Below are positions 56,401-64,000 of a stretch of 64,000 bases of DNA, in pieces. The stretch spans positions 8,804,001 to 8,868,000 of the forward strand of contig NC_071331.1 in NCBI RefSeq assembly GCF_010183535.1. Direction: 5' to 3'. Both the position numbers and the translations under genes were made by a program. Positions within the stretch are counted from its first letter, which is position 1; the number at the start of each line of letters is the position of its first letter. The notes beneath the pieces are model-generated. The model did no database searches and was not told the DNA's origin. It worked only from the letters and a program-made list of their open reading frames with translations. The DNA comes from Caenorhabditis remanei (Eukaryota; Nematoda; Chromadorea; Rhabditida; Rhabditidae).

Positions 56401-59400
56401 GAAAAACTAAAGGAATCCAAACGTGTCGTCAGTTTTCGCATCGATCCACGTCATAAAAAGTTATGAGCCGTTTTCTAAAAAATGACGACGTGAAGGATTT
56501 TTTGATATTATTGGATTCAGAAAAACTAAAGGAATCCAAACGTGTCGTCCGTTTTCGCATTGGTCCACGTCATAAAAAGTTATGAGCCGTTTTCTAAAAA
56601 ATGACGACGTGAAGGATTTTTTGATATTATTGGATTCAGAAAAAATAGATGATTCTGAACGTATCGTCAGTTTTCGGATTGATCCACGTCATAAAAAGTT
56701 ATGAGCCGTATTCTAAAAAGTGACGACGTGAAGGATTTTTTGATATTATTGGATTCAGAAAAACTAAAGGAATCCAAACGTGTCGTCCGTTTTCGCATTG
56801 GTCCACGTCATAAAAAGTTATGAGCCGTTTTCTAAAAAATGACGACGTGAAGGATTTTTTGATATCATCGGATTCAGAAAAAATAGATGATTCTGAACGT
56901 GTCGTCAGTTTTCGGATTGATCCACGTCATAAAAAGTTATGAGCCGTTTTCTAAAAAATGACCACGTGAAGGATTTTTTGATATCATCGGATTCAGAAAA
57001 AATAGATGATTCTGAACGTGTCGTCAGTTTTCGGATTGATCCACGTCATAAAAAGTTATGAGCCGTTTTCTAAAAAATGACGACGTGAAGGATTTTTTGA
57101 TATCATCGGATTCAGAAAAAATAGATGATTCTGAACGTGTCCTCCGTTTCCGGGTAATTCACTGCAACACCCAGAAGGGTGGTGTTGAGAAGGAGGTTTA
57201 GTCGCCGTCAGGCGACGTGAACCGACTGGTACTAAAAAAGGCCCCCTAGTGACCGTGGAGTTATAGGACGTGTATATATCATTGAATAGCTGAGAAAACG
57301 TTGATTCTAAATACTTATTCAGTTTTTGCTCTTGATGATAAGTATTCGAGAAAAACGAGATCAAAGATTAGACCACTGACAAGTTTGAACTGTACTGACG
57401 TCTAAAAAATGTCAGCAGCGCGGAATTTTTTGTTGAGAACTTTAAAGATTCTCTAACCAGGTCTGTCTCATTTTCATACTAGGCCTCGAACATTATAAAC
57501 AAAAATGCAAAAAATTTCCACTCTGCCGATATTTTTTAAGGTCCAAACTTTGACTTTGGTTTTCTCGAATACAAGGCCTCAAAGACGAAAGCTGAATATA
57601 TATTTGGAATCAGCGTTTTCTCAGCTTTCCAATGGTATAAGTCACGTCATATAACTCTACGGTCACTCGGGGGCTTTCCCTAGACATCACCCTTACCTGT
57701 TCAACATCCCCCTTCTCCATTGCATTCTTTAAATACGACTTTTCCCACTGCCTCAAAGCAGACGAATCCACTCGATACACCGCGGAAAACGATCGTTTGA
57801 AGTTTTGCCCATTCGATGAAAGCAATTCAGATCCATCTCCATTCTCCACCAATTCAATCGACACCAATTGAGAAGTGCTTTTGCTTGTCGATATCGATGT
57901 TACACAACAACCCATCACAGAACAGAAACCGAGGAGAAGAGTTCCCAGTAGATGACAGTAGAATGCCCATCCGAGTACATGTTCGTAGGTCTCGTTCTCG
58001 TCTTCTTCTTTGATCACTTTGTTGTCTTGCGTGTTGCCCCAGAAATAGAAGATCGCGCTACCGAGAAGGGAGAGTAGAGCTGAATGCTGATGATGTAGAT
58101 TGTATCGGATTAATATTTTATGAATTTCAAAACTAACCAAAACAGTAATTAATTTTTTCAGAAGTAAAGATTCTACGGATGGACAAAACACAAGCATCCT
58201 ATTTTCCTAATTAAACCAATTTTTTGAAACACAAAATCAATATTTCAGACTGCGAAAAAATACACACGTCGAAACTGTTTTTTTCAGACTTGTCACGGGC
58301 CGGGCCGGGCGGGCCGAAATCAGAAAAAATCTCGGCCCGGCCCGGCCCGGCCCGCTCGGCACGTTTTGAAACATTTTGAGTTGTTGACTTTTTTTTGGAA
58401 ATTTTTTGAAATTTTTTGAAAAATGTGAATATGTATGATAATTTAAGCATTTTTACTCTATTTTTTCGAAAAATTTCAAATAAAATTTGGTAAAAACGGG
58501 TTCCCATTTTTGAATCCGGGCCGACCGGGCCGGGCCGGGCCAAGAGAAATTACGGCCCGGCCCCCCGTCCCGGTCAAGAAAAATCTCGGCCCGGCCCGGG
58601 CCGGCCGATTTTTGAGAAGTCTGGTATTTTCAAGTCACGGAAAAGCTATACGTAAGACCTATGATAAAGTTGAAATGAAATACTATAAGCTGAAAAATAT
58701 AGCAAAATGTAGATCTCCGCGAGTTCTACATATATCTGAGACCAACTACGAGCCGGGAGGCTAGTCGTTAATATGTTGCGGGTCGGGAAGAATTGCCAAA
58801 AAAACGCGAAAATGACCAAGAAAGCCATTCTAGCCCGGCCCGCGGCCGGCACATCAATGATCTGCTATTCGGCCAGTAATAGGTCATTGATATAGCACTA
58901 GCCGAAATCTACATTTTGGTGAAATTTTCAGCACATGCAAGTTACGCCCCTGCCCGTGGCCCAGTTAGCATTTTTAAAGATATTCGAGCTTCTTGCTAGT
59001 TGATGCTTTTATGTATTACAGGTTGTAGGATTTGACATATTCTAAGCATAGTTTTCATTTTTCCAGTTTTTATACTTTCTAGTTGAAACATAACTTTTTT
59101 AAAGACTCACTAGCAATAGTAATCACCACAGTGCAGGCGCATATAAAAGTTCGATGACAAAACGCACAGACACCCATTAGTACTGCACAACCGGCGAACA
59201 GGACACCAACGCCCACACCAACCAACGCGGCGATTTTCCAACCTGAAATATTTTCATTCAAAACATTGTCGATGTCTGATTGAAGCCTTCAATGTTTTTC
59301 TAAATTTAATTTGACTTCGAAACAGTGACTAACCTAAAAACAAATGTTGATATGCATCATTCTGAATGCGATTCTCGTCATGGTTATGATCATAGAGATC

Positions 59401-59807
59401 TTCTTGGTCGATGTAGTAGTCGAATTTATAGACACATTGGAGTTGAGGTAGGAAGAATGCAGCGAATGGAGATCCTTGCATGTCACGTCTGAAAATTTTT
59501 TTCATGTTTCAGACTATCCACAATTTTACTTCCGAACTAAACGTTCAGTAGTCAAATCCATTCTTCACCTATATAAAGTTTCATAATACTCTCTCGTCCG
59601 TCCGTAATCAAATGAGTAATCCCTTTTACAGTCCAACCATAATCCATGATGATGTTCCGTTCTCCCATTTTCTAGGTTAACTTGTTGCCATGATGGAGAG
59701 ATCAAAGCTAGGAGACAGAGAAGAAATGCTATGAGTGAGAGGGTGAAATGGATGGCCAACGCAGTCTTTCGACTACATTTTGTAGAGGATGGCCCCGCAT
59801 CGATCAT
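53429..59807 (-). CDS. Claudin/Clc-like four-TM protein with long cytoplasmic tail and PDZ ligand
   Basis: Minus-strand exons 59569-59807, 59334-59488, 59111-59242, 57697-58079, 55442-55809, 54648-55208, 54300-54555 and 53429-53566 join in frame to 743 residues. The N-terminal 230 residues have four TM segments (about 16-38, 134-155, 162-190 and 207-231). The first extracellular loop has W40, GLW (55-57), C60 and C98, the claudin/PMP22-type W-GLW-C-C signature. About 500 tail residues follow: basic and Ser-rich, then Pro-rich (PPPPVLPVKP, an SH3-type ligand), ending in ETTV, a class I PDZ ligand. This fits a junctional or channel-associated membrane protein. Nematode Clc-like, claudin-like and stargazin-like families are all possible. 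The start follows a TTTTCCAG acceptor, so a 5'UTR exon or trans-splicing lies upstream. Intron 4 hosts a Helitron and intron 3 a MITE; the coding sequence is undamaged. Confidence 0.88.
53780..54150. repeat. Inverted-repeat sequence in intron 7 of the claudin-like gene
   Basis: GATTGTCCTACAAAGTAAAT near 53845 pairs with the complement of AATTTACTTTGTTGGACAATC near 54118-54140. CAGTACCGTGCAAAAAGA at 53783 resembles a Tc-type terminus next to TA, but a matching right terminus is not clear. Confidence 0.45.
55880..57229 (+). mobile_element. Helitron B in intron 4 of the claudin-like gene
   Basis: The 5' end TCTTTACTATTAAC follows an A (55879). The 3' hairpin GTCGCCGTCAGGCGAC is followed by GTGAACCGACTGG ending at 57229, then T. 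The ends are nearly identical to those of Helitron A. The first 350 bp resemble Helitron A (29257-29610), including GATCTGGCAAGTTAAGCG, while most of the rest is a 119-bp tandem array. It lies antisense to the host gene and leaves both splice sites intact. Confidence 0.88.
56342..57150. repeat. Tandem array of 119-bp units (about 7 copies) in Helitron B
   Basis: The motif TTATGAGC recurs at 56342, 56461, 56580, 56699, 56818, 56937 and 57056, exactly 119 bases apart. Units alternate between two variants (AAACTAAAGGAATCC and AAAATAGATGATTCTG), suggesting that higher-order duplication amplified the array. Confidence 0.9.
58285..58623. mobile_element. GGCCCGGCCC-rich hAT-type MITE, copy 3
   Basis: Ends CAGACTTGTCACGGG and GAGAAGTCTG. 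The flanking 8-mers GTTTTTTT and GTATTTTC match imperfectly. It lies in intron 3 of the claudin-like gene and its body resembles copy 1 at 8078. Confidence 0.75.
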
Positions 59808-60124
59808 CCCATTGGCTCTGGAAAATTGGTTTTTGTTGGAAAACGCAGGATAGTAAAAGTTATAAGAGAGTTAATATTCATGAACGTTTAGAAACCGATA
59901 ATTTTCAGAAAATATGATGTTTTAAGTTTCTAATAAATCAAATTTTATACAAGCGACAATATTCCGCTTTGACCAAAAATTCAAACTGAAAGAAAAAATC
60001 AATAATGCAAACAGTGACACTTTAAATACGTGTAAACACAAAAAAGAAGTGAAAAACGCGTTTTTTTCAAAAGAGGAATAGAGAGAGAACGAACAACCTG
60101 CTGTGCTAACGTTTATTGTGGGGC

Positions 60125-60890
60125 GTACAGAAGAATTTGGGAAAAATCATTTACGAAAAATATATCCCGTTTCACTTTTCCGAGAAATTTTGGAATACCA
60201 GCACAGTTTCTTACGTTCATAGTTTTTTTTCTGGCGATCATTAGAAAAAAGATTTACTTCCGAATTATCCTCGTAATACGTAAAATGGAAGAAAAATAAA
60301 ATTAATCGGAAGGTGTGCTGTCGTTTTCCGTTACAGTCACTTCAGAAAGAAAACTTGACAAAAAATTTTCAGTTTCTACTGACTACTTAAAACGGTGCAT
60401 TTTTACAGTTGATTGAAAATTTTTTTACAAATTTAAACTTCAGGATTCCGGTAAAAAATTCAAAAAACCGGAATCCGGAATCCGGAATCGGAATGAAAAT
60501 TTTCATTTTCCGGAATCCGGAATCGAGAACCGGAATGAAAATTTTCATTTTCCGGAATCCGGAACCGGAACCGGAATGTCAAAAAAACCCGGAATTCCGG
60601 AATCCGGATTCCGGACAACTACGGTACAGAGGAATTTGGGAAAAATCATTTACAAAAAATATATTCCGTTTCACTTTTCGGAAAAATACTGGAGCTCCAG
60701 CACAGATCATTAAGATGGCATTTCATTAGAAAAACGACTCGAAATACGTAAAATAAAAGAAAAATAAAATAAAAGAAAGTTGGTTCGTCAAAACTTGTTC
60801 TGTTGTATTATTACAGATAAAAACCATTCGACAAAAAATTTTTTCAGTTTCTATCAAATACTTAAAACGGTGCATTTTACAGTTGATTCA
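60125..60890. repeat. Direct duplication flanking a CCGGAAT-rich block
   Basis: GAATTTGGGAAAAATCATTTAC and following sequence at 60131-60410 recur at 60630-60880 in direct orientation, ending with ACTTAAAACGGTGCATTTT in both. Between them, 60430-60625 consists of repeated CCGGAATCCGGAAT and GAAAATTTTCATTTTCCGG units. Confidence 0.7.
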
Positions 60891-60908
60891 ATCAACTTGA
60901 TTGGTAAT

Positions 60909-61851
60909 ATCTCAGGTATTTTTTGGCGAGGGTTGGGCAGTGAAAATGTTAAAAGGGCCATATGGCCATTGAATAGGCAAATTGCCCACAAAAAGGGCCA
61001 CATGGCCCAGTGGGCACTAGTTTGGCGCGGGTTGGGCACAAGCTGGAGCGTTGGTTGCCGAAAGGAGGGGCTGGTTGGATGTGGGCACGAGTTAGGCACC
61101 TGTTTGGCCCCGGTTGGGCACCACATTGGCCCGAAGTGGGCACAAGTTGAGAAATCGCGCTCTACAGCACACGCTGATTTTTCACCACGATTTTTCTAAT
61201 TTATTTCGTTTCTTTTTCAATTCTTTCCTTCTTCTATTTTATGCTACTTTTTTCAATTAGAAGATGAGACAATCTACACAGATCCTCCGATAAAACAGGT
61301 AAGACGCTACTATTTTCTTTTTTTCTTTTTTTCTTTCAATTTTTGACAAATTTCAGCGGAACAAGAAATAAATTCAGCAATAAATACGAGCATCTTCATC
61401 AACTACGCGCTCCGGCTACTCCACTGCTCGTCTCTGTTAATTTTCGCATTTACTTTAAATTTTTCGTTTTAATTTGTATATTTGTAACTTTTACTAAAAA
61501 TTATATTCTTCTCATGTATTCCTAATCCCCATTTTAGAGTTTGACAAATTCTAGTTTATTTTATCTTATTACTCCCCATTATTACTGAAATTACTATTTT
61601 GTGTTTAATTTTGATGAATAAATAGTAGAAAAGTACAAAAATGTGTAATCTGGTTAATTATAGTGCTAAATGGTAAGGAGCGAAAGGAGAGGAATGCCGC
61701 TCGTTGTACCAAATCTCGGCACTTTGCCCACGAAATGGGCCATGTGGCCCTCAAAATCGGCACGAGTGCCGGCGTAGGGCAGGCCCCGCGGCCCTTTTCT
61801 CTCGGCCATGCTGCCCATTTCGTGGGCAAAGTGCGAAAAAATACCTGAGAT
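60909..61851. mobile_element. TIR element with GGGCAC-rich interior
   Basis: Terminal repeats ATCTCAGGTATTTTTT and AAAAAATACCTGAGAT are exact inverted copies. Subterminal regions are full of TTGGGCAC and GGGCCA repeats and their complements. The flanks GGTAAT and GGTAGTAAT are similar but do not give a clear target duplication. No transposase frame is seen. Confidence 0.75.
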
Positions 61852-63080
61852 GGTAGTAATTTTTGATAATTAGGAAACCGGTAATTCTCAAGATTAAGCT
61901 AACTGTAAGGGAAAAAAGTCTCCCGGCCCGTTGGAAGTCTGGAAAAATGAAGCACTATGAATAGTCTTCTTAATTATAAGTTTGATTTAAAGGAAAATCG
62001 TCCCTTCGGAAAAAGTTATACGACGTTTCAAAACCGGAGAATTTTGGAACGAAAATCTCTCACCTCCATCGCCTTATTGTCAAAATTCTAAGCTTCTACA
62101 GATAAACAAAGCTTCTGAATCAGTAGAAAATCATCGTTAAAGTTAGAAATTTCGCTTTGCAGCACATGGGATAATTTCATTCCAGAACCATTACAACATA
62201 ATCTTCAATGCCCTAACACAACGCCATGAAACCGATTTTTTCAAAAAAAAAATTCAAATGAAACCCCTTCCCCCAGTCAGCTGTTATACGAAACAACCGA
62301 CACTAAACGTTTTGGTGCCTATCCTATCCAGCCAACAGAAATGGTGGTATGTAAGTGTATGGTGTGACTAGTCGAAAATGAAAAGGAGGATAGACAGAGA
62401 GAGAGAAAGAATGGTGAACGTTTTCAGGGTCATTGACGAAGAATTGAATTCGGAAAGCCGAAGGGGAAGGAAGAAGAGAAATAGCCCCCCCCCCTTTTTC
62501 GCCTACATAGAGGGGGACAGAGACACCCAAAACAGGGGAGAAAGTCGGCCATTTGCATAGGAGGATAGGTATTAAGGGGAGGAGACGCAGAGGGAAGAGG
62601 AGGACAATAACGGTTACGAATTCGTCGGGGTCGAAATCCACTTGACGTGGCAGGAGGGGAGGGACAGTTGAAAGTTTTGTTGGACTCTTATGAGAAATTA
62701 ATGGATGGAAGAGAGGGGAACGGAGAATTCAGGGAAAGAGATGTAGGTTAGTGTTATGAAGTGGAAAGTTAGGTACACTAGTGAGGAGGGTGAGAAATGG
62801 GTTTGAGGGAAAGTAGGACAGTAGCTAATTATTGCAAGTCTAAAACGACAATTACTGGTAAACCCAAATTTCGCAAAATTGATAATGAGTTATTGAAACT
62901 GTAAAAAACATGACTGACACGAGATCGAATAGGACCATTGCTGAGAAAAAATATTACTGTTTCATGTATTTCTGAAACTGTTTATAAAAATTAGCATTAA
63001 TGATATTTGTCCAAATTTCGAAACCCTGAATTTGAGAAGGCGGGCTGAAATTAGGTATTGAGCATTTCGGTAGTTTTTTT

Positions 63081-63507
63081 CATACTTGTCATTTGACGGG
63101 CCGGCCCGCGGGCCGGGCCGGGCCGGGCCAGGGCCGGGCCGAGGAAAAATTTTGCCGGCCCGGCCCGGCCCGGTCGGCCCGGGTGGAAAATTTTTCAAAA
63201 TTTTTGCACCCCAAAAATAATTTTCAAGTATTTTTTCATCACTAAATCCACTGTAGAACTAATAAAAATCATCAATTCAGTAGAATTTTTGCAGAAAATA
63301 CCTCAAAAACCCCTTTTTCAAAAATAACTGCTGAAAAAAACATGTTTTTCGAAAAAAGTCGCTTCACCCGGGCCGACCGGGCCGGGCCAGGGCCGGGCCG
63401 GGCCGGGCCGGGCCGACCGAGTTGACCGGGCCGGGCCGGGCCGGGCCGGTGAAAATTTGGAAATCGGCCCGGCCCGGCCCGGCCCGGCCCGGCCCGTGAC
63501 AAGTATG
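63081..63507. mobile_element. GGCCCGGCCC-rich hAT-type MITE, copy 4
   Basis: Ends CATACTTGTC and GACAAGTATG, with the exact 8-bp flank GTTTTTTT on both sides. The longest GC blocks of the four copies are here (63090-63180 and 63370-63495). Confidence 0.85.
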
Positions 63508-64000
63508 GTTTTTTTAATATCCTCCGATGTTTTTGAATATATGGATCTGATTAAAATGTCGAGAAGGAAAATTGTGGTATTATTATACATATTTTCTAAA
63601 AAAGTACATAATTTTTCAATCCCTTTGTAGTTACCATTCAAATCCAGGATCATTGCTGAGAAAAAATATAGTTATTTCATGGATTGCTGAAAAATCGGTA
63701 TTGAGGTTGAACTATTTTTTCAATATTTCAAAACCTTGAAATCGAGAAAGCGGGGCTGAAATTAGGTTTGGCTCATATTTTTCGCAAAAACATCTCTGTG
63801 AACTTGATCAAACATTGATTGTTCATTGAAAGCCTGAGTTTTTGATGAAAAATTGTAAAAGTATTTTCTTAGAGAGAACTGTTTATTGGAATCCAGACCG
63901 CACGATATCTGGAGATGAACACTGAAAACTAAAGATTAAATAGACTTGTTGACAATTTTAATTTTTAACGTTTTCAATTCGCGGCGTCATAGTGGGTTTT

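Larger units (their letters stand above)
59820..64000. other. Repeat-rich region upstream of the claudin-like gene
   Basis: No coding gene is supported. A GA-rich stretch (62380-62800) could belong to promoter or 5'UTR sequence. The open frames here lie in repeats: GGGCAC-rich at 60909-61851 and GGCCCGGCCC-rich at 63081-63507. Confidence 0.5.

Noticed and set aside
56342..57150. CRISPR-like array
   Set aside because: Units are 119 bp, contiguous and without unique spacers, in a eukaryotic Helitron; it is an ordinary tandem repeat.
60780..61848. Frames rich in Gly/Trp/His at 60.8-61.8 kb
   Set aside because: They translate GGGCAC and GGGCCA repeats of a TIR element.
62962..63653. Gly/Pro/Arg-rich frames near the window end
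   Set aside because: They translate the GGCCCGGCCC runs of the MITE at 63081-63507.

Overview
The window is nuclear DNA of a Caenorhabditis-type nematode. It is AT-rich, with short introns (GT..TTTTCAG), a full-length xanthine dehydrogenase gene, a BTB-MATH gene, CUB-like, Ly6-like and small cysteine-rich secreted families, and a dense load of DNA transposons, Helitrons and one LTR retrotransposon. All gene models below were built by eye from reading frame, splice sites and comparison between copies inside the window. Family names are recalled, not searched.

Layout. 0-7 kb: two copies of a Ly6-like gene in a degraded tandem duplication, each followed by antisense scraps of xdh exons 13-15. 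10.2-17.5 kb: intact xdh-1 (17 exons, 1362 codons) on the plus strand. 19.1-22.5 kb: two paralogous small secreted-protein genes with TATA boxes. 23.4-32.3 kb: relics of a third paralogue, interrupted by a minus-strand BTB-MATH gene and by a Helitron. The BTB-MATH gene is itself split by a foldback element that carries a Tc-like element. 33.7-45.9 kb: three CUB-like paralogues. The middle one (39.0-40.8 kb) is intact; the outer two are each broken in a coding exon by a Helitron. 48.2-53.2 kb: a young Ty3/gypsy-type LTR element with indistinguishable LTRs and one 1550-codon frame. 53.4-59.8 kb: an 8-exon claudin/Clc-like four-TM gene on the minus strand, with another Helitron in intron 4. 59.8-64 kb: repeats only.

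The striking theme is transposon damage that can be dated by comparison. Four Helitrons (A^TC...CTGG^T ends, 3' hairpins, all in the same orientation), hAT-type MITEs with exact 8-bp target duplications, MITEs with exact 9-bp duplications, a TA-flanked Tc-like palindrome and the LTR element can be delimited to the base. In several cases an unoccupied paralogue within the same window supplies the empty site. Functionally the locus mixes purine catabolism (xdh-1), probable secreted or GPI-anchored environmental-response families (CUB-like, Ly6-like, cysteine-rich), a ubiquitin-ligase adaptor (BTB-MATH) and a membrane scaffold-type protein with a PDZ ligand. I see no operon linking them.
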